The notes under the pieces: model-generated | The model's database searches: none | What the model saw: only the letters and a program-made list of their open reading frames with translations | What the model was told of the DNA's origin: nothing | Source of the DNA: an uncultured Oscillospiraceae bacterium | Lineage (GTDB): Bacteria > Bacillota > Clostridia > Oscillospirales > Ruminococcaceae | Assembly (NCBI GenBank): GCA_900543705.1 | Contig: UQSL01000006.1 | Span: 1 to 44,577 of the forward strand | DNA length: 44,577 bases | Direction of reading: 5' to 3' | Program-made: the position numbers and the translations under genes | In this document: positions 21,964 through 30,428 of the stretch, piece by piece | Position numbering within the stretch: the stretch's first letter is position 1 | Layout of the letters: each line of letters starts with the position of its first letter

Positions 21964-24357
21964 TTAATTGACGAGCTTTATTTTTGCAAAATTTGCCATG
22001 ATTTTCTTGGTTCCCACCTTGTCGAAGACAATCTCGAGCAGAGTATCGTTTCCCATCGGCTTTGCGCTGAGCACGACGCCGGTCCCAAAGACTGAGTGGC
22101 TAACCGTATCCCCCTTCGAGAAAGATACCCCGCGGGAGGCAGAGGCGTTCGCCGCCTTTTTGGATTGAGCGATACCGATGGAACGGGACATCGAGATATC
22201 CATCTTGCGCTGCGCCTTTTTGTCCGGGCAGGGGGTATCCGCATGCTGAAATACACGCATCGTCTCGTCGGTGACATCCGTCAGGTCCTGCGGGATTTCC
22301 CCGATAAACCGGGAGGGCCGGTTGCGCACGGTAGAACCAAACAGCATCCTTGTCGCGGAGCTCGTCAGGTACAGTCGTTCTTTTGCACGGGTGATGCCGA
22401 CATAGGCTAGCCGGCGCTCTTCCTCGACTTCTTCCGGGTTATACATTGACTGCATGCCAGGGAAGATGCCCTCCTCCATGCCGGGGATAAAGACAAATGG
22501 GAATTCGAGTCCCTTGGCTGCGTGCATCGTCATCAGTGTAACCGCGTCCGCGGAGGTATCATAGTTGTCAAGGTCGGTAAAGAGGGCTACTTCCTCCAAG
22601 AAGCCGCTCAGGGATGGTTCGTCTGTGGATTCCTCATATTTTATGATATTCGTTGTCAGCTCGTTTACGTTCTCGATTCGGGTGACGCCCTCGTCCCCCA
22701 TCAACTCAAGATAGCGGAGGTACCCGGTATCCTCGAGCACGGCACGGAAGAATTCCTCCAGGCTCCCCTCCTGCTCCTTTTGCATCAGGTTGTTTATCAT
22801 CTGTGCAAACTGCATCAGCGCGCCGTTTTTTTTCGTAAGGGCCGGGAAATCTCCCGCGTGCTCGAGCACTTCAAAGAGCGAGACATCCACGGATTGTGCA
22901 ATCTGCATGGCTGTCGCCATGGTCGCCTCACCGATACCGCGTTTCGGCTCGTTGACAATTCGGCGCAGGCGTAGGGTATCCAACGGGTTATTGATGACAC
23001 TCAGATATGCAATCAGATCTTTAATCTCCTTGCGTTCATAAAAGCGCAAACCGCCCACCATGCGGTAAGGGATGCCACTTTTGAGTAAGTGGCTTTCCAG
23101 ATTATTCGACTGGGCATTCATCCGGTAGAGGATGGCGTGGTCGGAGTATTTCCTTCCCTTCCTCACGTTGTCCATGATGGTGGCGGTAATGAACTGCGCT
23201 TCCCCGAAATCATCCTGCGCACGATAGACGGTGATGTTCTCCCCGCCCTTCTTATCGGTCCACAAATTTTTGCCCTTGCGGTGGGTATTGTTTTCGATGA
23301 CATGGTTTGCCGCATTCAGGATTTTTTCTGTGCTGCGGTAATTTTGTTCCAGGCGGATAACCAGCGTATCTTTAAACTGGTCCTCAAATTGGAGGATGTT
23401 TTCGATGGTAGCGCCACGGAACTTATATATGCTCTGGTCGTCGTGGCCCACAACACAGAGGTTGTGGTGTTTTGCCGCAAGCAGGCTTACCAGACGGTAC
23501 TGAGCAAAGTTGGTATCCTGGTATTCATCCACCATGATATACCGGTATTTCTCCTGATAATACTCGAGCACTTCCGGGAAGCGCTCGAACAACTGAACGG
23601 TCAGGGAGATGATATCATCGAAATCCACGGCGTCCGCTTTTTTCAGTGCTGCCTGATAATTCTCGTAGATCTGCGCAATCGTCTTCTGACGATAGTCTGC
23701 CCCAAAATTGGCGAGGTAATCGGCCGGGTAAATCATCTGGTCCTTTGCCCTGCCGATGGCATTCAGCATTGCCTTGGGCGGGAAACTCTTTTCTTCCAGA
23801 CGAAGGGCTTTCATGCACTCCTTGATGACACGCAGGCTGTCGTCTGCGTCATAGATGGTAAAGCTGTTCGCATATCCCAGCTTATCGATCTGCCGGCGAA
23901 GGATGCGCACACAGCAGGAATGGAAGGTACTCGCCTGAATGTCGATGGCATCTTCCCCAAGCATTTTTTCCAGGCGTTCCTTGAGCTCCCCTGCCGCCTT
24001 ATTGGTAAAGGTGATAGATAGGATGTTCCATGGGCTTACCCGGTCGACAGAAATCATGTCCGCAACTGCGGATTCATCGTCATGTACCCCATCCAGATAC
24101 CCCTGCAGGAAATCCAGTTTTTCCTGCGTCACTTGGCCGTAGATTTTATCGCTGGCATAGGCCCTGCCATAACGCAGCATGTTTGCAATCCGGTTGACGA
24201 CAACCGTGGTCTTGCCGCTGCCCGCGCCGGCAAGAATCAGCACCGGGCCGTCCACCTGATAGACCGCCTGTCTCTGCATTGGATTGAGGTTAGAAAACTC
24301 CTTGTCCAGAATTTTCTTTCGAAGCTGTATAAATTGTTGTTCCAGCGTGTTTTGCAT
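21964..24357 (-). CDS. pcrA: ATP-dependent DNA helicase PcrA/UvrD
   Basis: This superfamily 1A 3'-5' helicase acts in DNA repair and plasmid replication. The 797-residue protein has motif I (AGAGSGKTT, residues 43-51), motif II (MVDEYQDTN), motif III (VVGHDDQSIYKFRGA), motif IV (EQNYRST), motif V (VTLMTMHAAKGLEF) and motif VI (VGITRAKERLYL). The C-terminus has the FSKGDTVSHSVFGTGVVLSAK module typical of Gram-positive PcrA that binds RNA polymerase. It looks monocistronic. Confidence 0.95.
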   Translation of the reverse strand: MQNTLEQQFIQLRKKILDKEFSNLNPMQRQAVYQVDGPVLILAGAGSGKTTVVVNRIANMLRYGRAYASDKIYGQVTQEKLDFLQGYLDGVHDDESAVADMISVDRVSPWNILSITFTNKAAGELKERLEKMLGEDAIDIQASTFHSCCVRILRRQIDKLGYANSFTIYDADDSLRVIKECMKALRLEEKSFPPKAMLNAIGRAKDQMIYPADYLANFGADYRQKTIAQIYENYQAALKKADAVDFDDIISLTVQLFERFPEVLEYYQEKYRYIMVDEYQDTNFAQYRLVSLLAAKHHNLCVVGHDDQSIYKFRGATIENILQFEDQFKDTLVIRLEQNYRSTEKILNAANHVIENNTHRKGKNLWTDKKGGENITVYRAQDDFGEAQFITATIMDNVRKGRKYSDHAILYRMNAQSNNLESHLLKSGIPYRMVGGLRFYERKEIKDLIAYLSVINNPLDTLRLRRIVNEPKRGIGEATMATAMQIAQSVDVSLFEVLEHAGDFPALTKKNGALMQFAQMINNLMQKEQEGSLEEFFRAVLEDTGYLRYLELMGDEGVTRIENVNELTTNIIKYEESTDEPSLSGFLEEVALFTDLDNYDTSADAVTLMTMHAAKGLEFPFVFIPGMEEGIFPGMQSMYNPEEVEEERRLAYVGITRAKERLYLTSSATRMLFGSTVRNRPSRFIGEIPQDLTDVTDETMRVFQHADTPCPDKKAQRKMDISMSRSIGIAQSKKAANASASRGVSFSKGDTVSHSVFGTGVVLSAKPMGNDTLLEIVFDKVGTKKIMANFAKIKLVN

Positions 24358-24768
24358 ACATGATTCCCCTATTGTTATTCATAAAGTGTGCCTGAAAAAA
24401 GTTGGTCAGGCAATTTTGTCGTGCTGTCATTTTCGGCGTAATTACGGATGGACATTTTTAGAAGCCTGAATACTATGGTGTATAAGCATCCGTCTCACCC
24501 TGTTCTACTCAAATGTACGTAAACGGGAATAGAAACACAGAGCGTGAATGGGATAATTGGCCGTCGCCGCAGGCGGGCCGTAAAAAGAAAATTTAATTGT
24601 TTTATAACTATTATACCATAAAACGGAAAGCCAAAAAAGGACAAACCCCCATTTAAGTCACCAAAGAACGGCAGGAAATGCGGACGCATTCTGTGGAAAA
24701 AGAGGAAATCGGGAGTTTTCCGTTTTGGGGCCACAGGCCGACGGACTAGAAAATATCGTTTTTGGTAA
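24358..24768. other. Intergenic region with an inverted repeat upstream of pcrA
   Basis: These 411 bases hold no convincing gene. An inverted repeat (TGCCTGA and TCAGGCA, 24389-24412) lies about 30 bases before the pcrA start and could be an operator or part of the leader. No LexA box was found. The right part is probably the decayed 5' end of the methyltransferase gene that follows. Confidence 0.5.
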
Positions 24769-25199
24769 ATAATATCTATCCTGGAGCTGGGCTGGGGGGA
24801 AGGCCGGGATGCCATACGGCTGCTTCGGGAGGGGGATCGGGTGCTTGCCACGGATATCTCCGAAACTGCAAGTTCCTATCGCAAGAATAAATATCCCGAA
24901 TATGCCGGGCAGTTTCAAATTCTCGACTTCCTGCATTGGAATATTGAAAGCTAAATTTGATTTTATCTATACCGTCGTGGTTCTCCATATGCTCGTCGTG
25001 GAAGAGGACCGAGCCCCCCTGCTCCAATTTCTCCATGACCATCTTACTGCGCGGGGAACCGCCCTTATCAGCACAATGGGAGATGGAAGGTCACAGTTTT
25101 GCACAGATATCACCAGTGCCTTCTCCGTGAAGTAAAGGACGCATCAGGCAAGCGGCAGAATCCTGTTTGTTGTTGCCAATACTTTCAGTAGGATTGAAA
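24769..25199 (+). pseudogene. Decayed SAM-dependent methyltransferase
   Basis: The plus strand encodes pieces of a class I methyltransferase. Motif I reads ILELGWGEGRDAI (W where G or C is usual), followed by VLATDIS. After a frameshift near 24952, the next frame reads KFDFIYTVVVLHMLVVEEDR and then ALISTMGDG. The same frame continues past a TAA at 25133-25135 as HQASGRILFVVANTF. With a frameshift, an in-frame stop and no start, the gene is dead. The fragments match methyltransferases with a VLHML-(V/L)-DEDR block. It lies in a gap between convergent transcripts. Confidence 0.75.
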
Positions 25200-25234
25200 A
25201 AAAACGGTATCCAAGAAATGGGATACCGTTTTTT
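25198..25234 (-). terminator. Terminator of the oadG-oadB operon
   Basis: AAAAAACGGTATCC and GGATACCGTTTTTT form a perfect stem with an 8-base loop, directly after the oadB stop on the minus strand. Confidence 0.85.
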
Positions 25235-25247
25235 CTATCATCAAATC

Positions 25248-26390
25248 TTATCCAACCATTGGTCCAAGGACCTGAATCAAAACACCCGCCGCAACTGCGG
25301 AACCGATAACGCCTGCGACGTTCGGGCCCATAGCATGCATGAGCAGGAAGTTTGCCGGATTTTCCTTCTGGCCGACTTTCTGGGAAACACGGGCAGCCAT
25401 CGGGACAGCAGAAACGCCCGCAGAACCGATCAGCGGATTGACTTTACCCTTGGTAACGACATACATCAGCTTGCCAAAGAGGACTCCGGCAGCCGTACCG
25501 ATACAGAATGCAATCAAACCGAGCAGGACAATTCCCAGAGTTTTCGGAGTAAGGAAACGATCCGCAGTAGCCGTTGCACCGACCGAGACGCCAAGGAAGA
25601 TGGTAACGATGTTCATCAATTCGTTTTGTGCGGTGTTGGAAAGTCTGGAGACAACGCCGGACTCTCTCATCAAGTTACCGAGCATGAGCATTCCGACCAG
25701 CGGAGCCGCATCCGGCACGATAAAGGAGACAAGCAAAGTAACCAAAATCGGGAAGACTATCTTCTCAAGCTTGGAAACAGGGCGAAGCTGCTCCATGACG
25801 ACGCTGCGTTCCTTTTTCGTGGTCAGCGCCTTCATAATCGGCGGCTGAATAATCGGAACCAGCGCCATATACGAATACGCTGCAATCGCGATAGAACCAA
25901 GCAGAGCCGGAGCCAGTTTCGAGGTAACGAAGATAGCCGTCGGGCCATCCGCACCGCCGATGATGGAAATTGCACCAGCTTCGTTTGGCGCAAAACCGAG
26001 CAGGGTGGCACCCAGGTAAGTAATGAAGATACCTGCCTGCGCTGCAGCGCCGAGCAGAAAACTCTTCGGGTTTGCAATCAGCGGGCCAAAGTCCGTCATT
26101 GCACCGACGCCGAGGAAAATCAGAGGCGGGTAAATGCCAAGCTTAACGCCCTGATATAGGTAGTAGACGAGGCTTCCTTCATGGTAGGAAGAGAGGCCTG
26201 CTACCGGGATATTGGCAAGTAACATACCAAAAGCTATCGGCAAGAGCAAAAGCGGTTCATACTGTTTTGCAATTGCAAGATAAATCAAAACACAGGAGAT
26301 GGCAATCATGGCCCAGGTTTGCCGGCTTGCCTGCATAAAGCCGGTGTGATTCCAAATGCCGACCAGTGTATTCAAAAATGATTGGAACAC
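25248..26390 (-). CDS. oadB: Sodium-pumping decarboxylase subunit beta (OadB/MmdB/GcdB family)
   Basis: This membrane subunit decarboxylates carboxybiotin and exports Na+. The 380-residue protein has about nine membrane helices. The conserved sodium/biotin region is GAISIIGGADGPTAIFVTSKLAP, whose Asp is the essential one of the family, and NPLIGSAGVSAVPMAARVSQ is the second signature. It ends HAMGPNVAGVIGSAVAAG. The family covers oxaloacetate, methylmalonyl-CoA and glutaconyl-CoA decarboxylases, and the substrate cannot be set because no carboxyltransferase or biotin carrier gene is present in the window. Confidence 0.93.
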   Translation of the reverse strand: MFQSFLNTLVGIWNHTGFMQASRQTWAMIAISCVLIYLAIAKQYEPLLLLPIAFGMLLANIPVAGLSSYHEGSLVYYLYQGVKLGIYPPLIFLGVGAMTDFGPLIANPKSFLLGAAAQAGIFITYLGATLLGFAPNEAGAISIIGGADGPTAIFVTSKLAPALLGSIAIAAYSYMALVPIIQPPIMKALTTKKERSVVMEQLRPVSKLEKIVFPILVTLLVSFIVPDAAPLVGMLMLGNLMRESGVVSRLSNTAQNELMNIVTIFLGVSVGATATADRFLTPKTLGIVLLGLIAFCIGTAAGVLFGKLMYVVTKGKVNPLIGSAGVSAVPMAARVSQKVGQKENPANFLLMHAMGPNVAGVIGSAVAAGVLIQVLGPMVG

Positions 26391-26440
26391 GTCTAATTCA
26401 TCCTTTCTAAGTGGGTTTGTTTTGAATTCTTTTCAGATGG

Positions 26441-26821
26441 TCAGAACGGACGGGTATTTTCCGTAATACCAGCCAAACCCCAAACAGGACGAGCTTCGCG
26501 TGCTCTCTTGATGCTTTTCACCACATATCCGCTTTCTCCGGTTTCTTCCATCATGAAAGCAACCGCAGCGGAAATCGCCGCAACGACTTCTCCGGGAATC
26601 CCTTCTTCTGCGACGGGCTGTGCCTTAGGGGTAGGAGCCGCAGGTTTCGGGGCCGCCGAGGCAGCCTGTGCCTGTTTGGGAGCAGGGGTTTTTTTGTCTC
26701 TTTTAAAGGAGGACAAAATTTTGCCCATCGCCCAGATCATGGCAATCAGCACAATAAGAGCAAGGAAAACGATGACGAGTCCGGAAATAATAATCACGAC
26801 GGCAAGTTGCATGTCACTCAT
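26441..26821 (-). CDS. oadG: Sodium-pumping decarboxylase subunit gamma/delta (OadG family)
   Basis: This 126-residue protein has one N-terminal membrane helix (LAVVIIISGLVIVFLALIVLIAMIW) and an Ala/Pro/Lys-rich linker. A conserved C-terminus (EVVAAISAAVAFMM, ending WGLAGITENTRPF) matches the small OadG/MmdD subunits that hold the complex together. It lies 50 bases before oadB. The Ala/Pro linker is also typical of biotin carriers, but no MKM biotinylation motif is present. Confidence 0.85.
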   Translation of the reverse strand: MSDMQLAVVIIISGLVIVFLALIVLIAMIWAMGKILSSFKRDKKTPAPKQAQAASAAPKPAAPTPKAQPVAEEGIPGEVVAAISAAVAFMMEETGESGYVVKSIKRAREARPVWGLAGITENTRPF

Positions 26822-26927
26822 ACGTATCTTTTCTCCTTGTCCACAAATTTATTGTTTTTCCAAAGAATACTTTTAACGGCCAAACTGTGACTAAGTTAAA
26901 AACATTCTTTAAACAGTAACCGAATTA

Positions 26928-26956
26928 ATTATACATGAAATGATTTTGTTTTGCAA
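26928..26956 (-). promoter_or_regulatory. Promoter of oadG-oadB
   Basis: The minus strand reads TTGCAA, 17 bases, TATAAT. Position and spacing fit a vegetative promoter with a leader of about 100 bases. Confidence 0.6.
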
Positions 26957-27126
26957 TTGATTCTCCCGATTATTTTCTTGTGATAATTCACAGTGTGTTT
27001 TTTCTCTTTTTGTTAATCCTTCTACAATGTTACGATTGTCGTTTTTCCTTGTGATTTGCTTTTGGGGAAAATGCTCAAACACCGTAAAAATGTCCCGCAA
27101 ATCGGAATAAGCGAAAAGGATTATGA

Positions 27127-27156
27127 TTGCCAAATATTTATGATTCGATATATAAT
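27127..27156 (+). promoter_or_regulatory. Promoter of the mechanosensitive channel gene
   Basis: TTGCCA, an 18-base spacer and TATAAT lie 45 bases before the channel gene start. Confidence 0.6.
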
Positions 27157-27200
27157 AGGGACAGAATTGCGGTTTGCCGCTTGAAAAGGAGGACCTACCC

Positions 27201-28088
27201 ATGCTTTTGACCTCTTCTACGATTACGCCCGAACAGGCTGAACAGACAGTCAGCCTGTTTAAAGAGATACTCGATAATATTTTAAGTCCCAAAATCATTA
27301 TCCCCATTATCACACTCGTTGTCGGCATTGTCGCTATCAGGATTATCATGAAGATTATTGCGCGCGCCCTTGCAAAAAGCCGTATTGACCTTTCGCTCCA
27401 TGCATTTTTAAAATCCCTTTTAAAAATCACCTTGTATGCAATTTTATTTATGACTGCCGCATCCATGATCGGTATTCCTGTCACCTCACTTATTACTGTA
27501 CTCGGCGCGCTAGGCCTGGCTATTTCCCTGGCAGTCAAAGACAGTCTCGGTAATCTGGCCGGCGGGTTTCTGGTCCTCTTTGCAAAGCCCTTTTCCGTCG
27601 GGGATTTCGTGGAAACAGAAGGGGTCAGCGGGACAGTCAAGGCAGTCAACCTTTTTTATACCCGCCTGAATACGATTGACAACAAGCGTATTTATATTCC
27701 AAACGGACAGCTCTCCAATGCGAAAATCATCAACTATTCCGCCGAACCAACCAGAAGGCTTGACCGGGTGTTCTCCATTGGTTATGAGGACGACATGGAG
27801 CAAGCCAAGCAGATTATCCTTCATTTGATTATGCACAGTGAATATGCCCTGCTCGAACCGGAACCGCTGGTGCGGGTGAGCAGCCACTCAGAAAGCTCGG
27901 TGGACATCACGGTGCACGTCTGGGTGGAATCCGAGCACTATTTTGATTTGGATTACTATCTGCATGAGGAGATAAAGCGGGAATTTGACCGCGCGGGAAT
28001 CCATATTCCTTATAAGCAGCTTGACGTTTACTTGCATGACTCAAAGGAAGAACCCCAGCCGCAAAGAAAGCGAGAATCCGCTGAGTAA
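27201..28088 (+). CDS. mscS: Small-conductance mechanosensitive channel, MscS family
   Basis: This channel releases solutes when membrane tension rises. The 295-residue protein has three membrane segments, the third being the Gly/Ala-rich pore helix (TVLGALGLAISLAVKDSLGNLAGGFLVLF). The cytosolic beta domain follows (FSVGDFVETEGVSGTVKAVNLFYTRLNT). The C-terminus is charged. The ATG at 27201 follows AAAGGAGG; the open frame extends nine codons upstream without a site. It is monocistronic with its own terminator. Confidence 0.93.
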   Translation: MLLTSSTITPEQAEQTVSLFKEILDNILSPKIIIPIITLVVGIVAIRIIMKIIARALAKSRIDLSLHAFLKSLLKITLYAILFMTAASMIGIPVTSLITVLGALGLAISLAVKDSLGNLAGGFLVLFAKPFSVGDFVETEGVSGTVKAVNLFYTRLNTIDNKRIYIPNGQLSNAKIINYSAEPTRRLDRVFSIGYEDDMEQAKQIILHLIMHSEYALLEPEPLVRVSSHSESSVDITVHVWVESEHYFDLDYYLHEEIKREFDRAGIHIPYKQLDVYLHDSKEEPQPQRKRESAE

Positions 28089-28129
28089 AACAAGGCCGGC
28101 TGAGCAACTGCTCAGCCGGCTTTGTTTTA
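28087..28129. terminator. Bidirectional terminator after mscS
   Basis: A perfect stem of about 19 bp (AAAACAAGGCCGGCTGAGC with its complement) lies between the convergent mscS and cotF-like genes, with T runs in both directions. Confidence 0.9.
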
Positions 28130-28399
28130 TTGGTTCATCTGGCCAAGGTATTTCTGTTTCGCCTGGTTGATTTTATCCTGCTCCGCCTGCTCGGTTTGGT
28201 ACCAGCCGCGCTTTTGTATCTCGTCGAACACTTCATGCTGGATACGGTGCTCATCTTCCAGAATGTTCATGAACTGCTCCAAGAGCTGCGGATCACTACA
28301 CTCATTGGCATAGGTATTGTAGGTGTCGGTAATGAATTTCTGGGACGCCAGGACGTCGTCCATCATCGCCTTATCATCGAACTGAATCTGTTGCATCAT
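28127..28399 (-). CDS. Spore coat protein, CotF family
   Basis: This 90-residue helical, ferritin-like protein begins MMQQIQFDDKAMMDDVLASQKFITDTYNTYANEC. The pattern (DxxxLxSQK-x-T-x-x-Y) is that of the CotF/YhcQ coat family, whose members pack as four-helix bundles in the spore coat. The helix DEHRIQHEVFDEIQKRGWY is also characteristic. It lies eight bases after a second member of the family, so the two are co-transcribed. Confidence 0.8.
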   Translation of the reverse strand: MMQQIQFDDKAMMDDVLASQKFITDTYNTYANECSDPQLLEQFMNILEDEHRIQHEVFDEIQKRGWYQTEQAEQDKINQAKQKYLGQMNQ

Positions 28400-28407
28400 T
28401 CTACCTC

Positions 28408-28593
28408 CTAGTTCAATTTCTGTGTCAGCTGTTGGAAATGCTCCTGATGTTTTGCCGCAATCTGCTCACACTTGGTTTTAATCTGGGGATCAGACGCGTT
28501 TTGGGCATACAGCTTGTACTTTTTGATGAGGCACTGCTCGGCGCTCAGCTGGTCTTCAATCGCAGAGAGCTCTTTGGAAGTTAAATTCGCCAT
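28408..28593 (-). CDS. Small spore coat-like protein, CotF-related
   Basis: This 61-residue helical protein (MANLTSKELSAIEDQLSAEQCLIKKYKLYA) has the first helix pair of the CotF pattern. The ATG at 28591-28593 follows AAAGGAG; the open frame extends nine codons upstream without support. It pairs with the neighbouring CotF gene and is likely co-expressed during sporulation. Confidence 0.7.
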   Translation of the reverse strand: MANLTSKELSAIEDQLSAEQCLIKKYKLYAQNASDPQIKTKCEQIAAKHQEHFQQLTQKLN

Positions 28594-28618
28594 GGTTCGT
28601 ACTCCTTTCCAGATAAAC

Positions 28619-28656
28619 AAATAGGACTGCCATGTTACATTTCATGACAGTCCTAT
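28619..28656 (-). terminator. Terminator of the mreB-like gene
   Basis: AATAGGACTG and CAGTCCTATT pair around an ATG-type loop after the mreB-like stop. A T-rich tail follows on the minus strand. Confidence 0.75.
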
Positions 28657-28677
28657 TCTTTCCAGAAAAATCGTTCC

Positions 28678-29715
28678 TTATTCGATTTTCTGCATCAAAT
28701 CCGTTTTATAGGTGACCGGGTCGACCATGCCGTACTCGAGTTCTTCTTCAAAATCGAACGCCTTCGCAGTACCGAGCGCCACACAGTCCTCCGGGTCATC
28801 GACAAGCTTTGCATCAAGCTTTATCTCCTGGGAGAGCAGCTCGAGAAAACCACCGAGCTTTGCCCCGGCTCCGCACAGCGTGATGCCGTTGTCCTGCAAA
28901 TCTCCTACCAGCTCAGGCGGGGTCTGCTCGATGACCATCCTCACAGCGGAGATAATTTCTAAAGCGACAGGCAGACAAACTGCCGCAAGCTCCTTTGCCG
29001 GGATTTCCACTAGCTTTGGAAGCCCGGTCTTCAGGCACCTTCCCTTGAGCGATACTATGCGCTCGCCCGCATAGGCCTGCGTACAGCCTGAGGAAATTTT
29101 CGCCTCCTCCGCCATCTTTCGGCCGATGAGCAGGTCGTGTTCGAGCCGGATATGCTTGATGATTGCTTCGTCACAGGTACCGCCGGCAATTTTGACGGAA
29201 TTTTTCGTCACGATGCCCTTGAGGGCGACAACCGCGACATTGGTGGTCGCCCCGCCGATGTTGACAATCATGTTACCTGCCGGCTTGGTAATGTCGATCC
29301 CGCTGCCGAGGGCTGCGGCGAAGGGCTCCTCCACCAAATAAACTTTCCGTGCGCCGGCGGACATGGCGGCGTCGATCACAGCGCGCGCTTCCACTTCGGT
29401 GATGACAGAAGGGACGCAGATAACGACCCTCGGCTTGACCATCGAGTTGCCGCACACCCGCTGCAAAAAGACCTTAATCATATCCGTGGCCAGGTTGAAG
29501 TCCCCGACGACTCCGCCGAGCAAAGGCTGCACCGCAACAATCTGCGGCGGGGTCTTTTCGAGCATGTCATAAGCCTTCTGCCCGACCCCGATAATCTCAT
29601 CCGTTTTCTTATGGTATGCGATGGCCGACGGCTCCCGCAGCATAATCCCCTTGCCGTGCAGGCAGATGGTTACATTCGAGGTTCCAAGATCCATTCCAAT
29701 ATCAAAACTAGACAT
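28678..29715 (-). CDS. Rod-shape determining protein, MreB/Mbl family
   Basis: This actin-like ATPase guides lateral wall synthesis or related polar functions. The 345-residue protein has phosphate loop 1 (GMDLGTSNVTI, residues 7-17), phosphate 2 (IVNIGGATTNVAVVALKGIV), and the adenosine motif (GITLCGAGAKLGGF). CVPSVITEVEARAVIDAAMSAG is the standard MreB helix. No mreC/mreD follow, as for Mbl or MreBH paralogues; the specific paralogue cannot be named. The start overlaps the comF stop by eight bases. Confidence 0.88.
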   Translation of the reverse strand: MSSFDIGMDLGTSNVTICLHGKGIMLREPSAIAYHKKTDEIIGVGQKAYDMLEKTPPQIVAVQPLLGGVVGDFNLATDMIKVFLQRVCGNSMVKPRVVICVPSVITEVEARAVIDAAMSAGARKVYLVEEPFAAALGSGIDITKPAGNMIVNIGGATTNVAVVALKGIVTKNSVKIAGGTCDEAIIKHIRLEHDLLIGRKMAEEAKISSGCTQAYAGERIVSLKGRCLKTGLPKLVEIPAKELAAVCLPVALEIISAVRMVIEQTPPELVGDLQDNGITLCGAGAKLGGFLELLSQEIKLDAKLVDDPEDCVALGTAKAFDFEEELEYGMVDPVTYKTDLMQKIE

Positions 29716-30409
29716 ACTTGTCCTTATCCTTTCTCTCCAATCGGTTTTGAGTCAGTGCAAAGCAGATCGCATAAACCGCCTTCGCACCCGCTCCCTTGAG
29801 TTCGCCTGCGCATTCGTGCAGCGTCGCCCCAGTTGTGGAAATATCATCGACCAGAAGCAATGTCTTTCCATAGACGAGCTTTGGGTCAGTGATCCGGTAG
29901 GCGTCTTTTACATTCTCCAGTCTCTCTTTTGCTGTCAACGTATGCTGGGTTTTCACACCGATACGCTTGCTCAGTATTTTATCATAGACCGGGATGGATG
30001 TAAATGCAGAAATCGCCCTTGCCAGCACGGCCGCCTGATTGTAGCCCCGCTTCATCAGATGCCAAAGGGAAGTGGGCACATAGCAGATGCCGTCTAAGGA
30101 AACTTCTGGGAACACCGACTGTATCCGGTCTGCCATCAGCTTGCCCATTCCTTTACCAAGAGCGCGATTGCCGGAAAACTTGAACTGGGAAATCGCTTTT
30201 CCGGCCTGCCCGTGGTAAAAATAACAGGCGCACAGCCCGTCGAGCTCCCGCTCGCTGTTTTGTGTAGAGGCGCACCGGCATTTTTCATGCCCGCACAGGG
30301 AGCAGCAGTACTCCGACAGAGGTTCCACCAATTTTGAGCATTTGCCGCAGAGCACCTCGTTTTCCGGGAGGATCTCTCCACAGAATATGCACTTGTTCAC
30401 TGAAATCAT
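29708..30409 (-). CDS. comF: ComF family phosphoribosyltransferase-like protein
   Basis: This 233-residue protein has an N-terminal zinc-ribbon (CIFC, CGKC, CCSLCGHEKCRC) and a C-terminal type I phosphoribosyltransferase domain. The PRPP-binding motif is LLVDDISTTGATLHEC and the RGYNQA element is conserved. ComF helps DNA uptake or processing in competence; the family is also found in non-competent bacteria. The ATG at 30407-30409 has the better spacing to GAAGGGG. It follows recD2 by 19 bases. Confidence 0.85.
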   Translation of the reverse strand: MISVNKCIFCGEILPENEVLCGKCSKLVEPLSEYCCSLCGHEKCRCASTQNSERELDGLCACYFYHGQAGKAISQFKFSGNRALGKGMGKLMADRIQSVFPEVSLDGICYVPTSLWHLMKRGYNQAAVLARAISAFTSIPVYDKILSKRIGVKTQHTLTAKERLENVKDAYRITDPKLVYGKTLLLVDDISTTGATLHECAGELKGAGAKAVYAICFALTQNRLERKDKDKYV

Positions 30410-30428
30410 AGACATTACCCCTTCCCTG

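Larger units (their letters stand above)
26822..27200. other. Intergenic region with two divergent promoters (oadG and mscS)
   Basis: These 379 bases separate divergent genes and hold two promoters (26928-26956, minus; 27127-27156, plus). The sequence between them is AT-rich with no further recognisable element. Confidence 0.6.

Noticed and set aside
24389..24412. LexA (SOS) box in front of pcrA
   Set aside because: The inverted repeat TGCCTGA...TCAGGCA does not match the Gram-positive GAACnnnnGTTC consensus.
24495..24936. Small minus-strand frames in the pcrA gap
   Set aside because: No ribosome binding site or recognisable domain; the plus-strand methyltransferase remnant explains the region better.
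25167..26159. A 330-residue frame opposite oadB
   Set aside because: It is antisense to membrane helices of oadB, which gives the unlikely His/Arg/Asn-rich composition.
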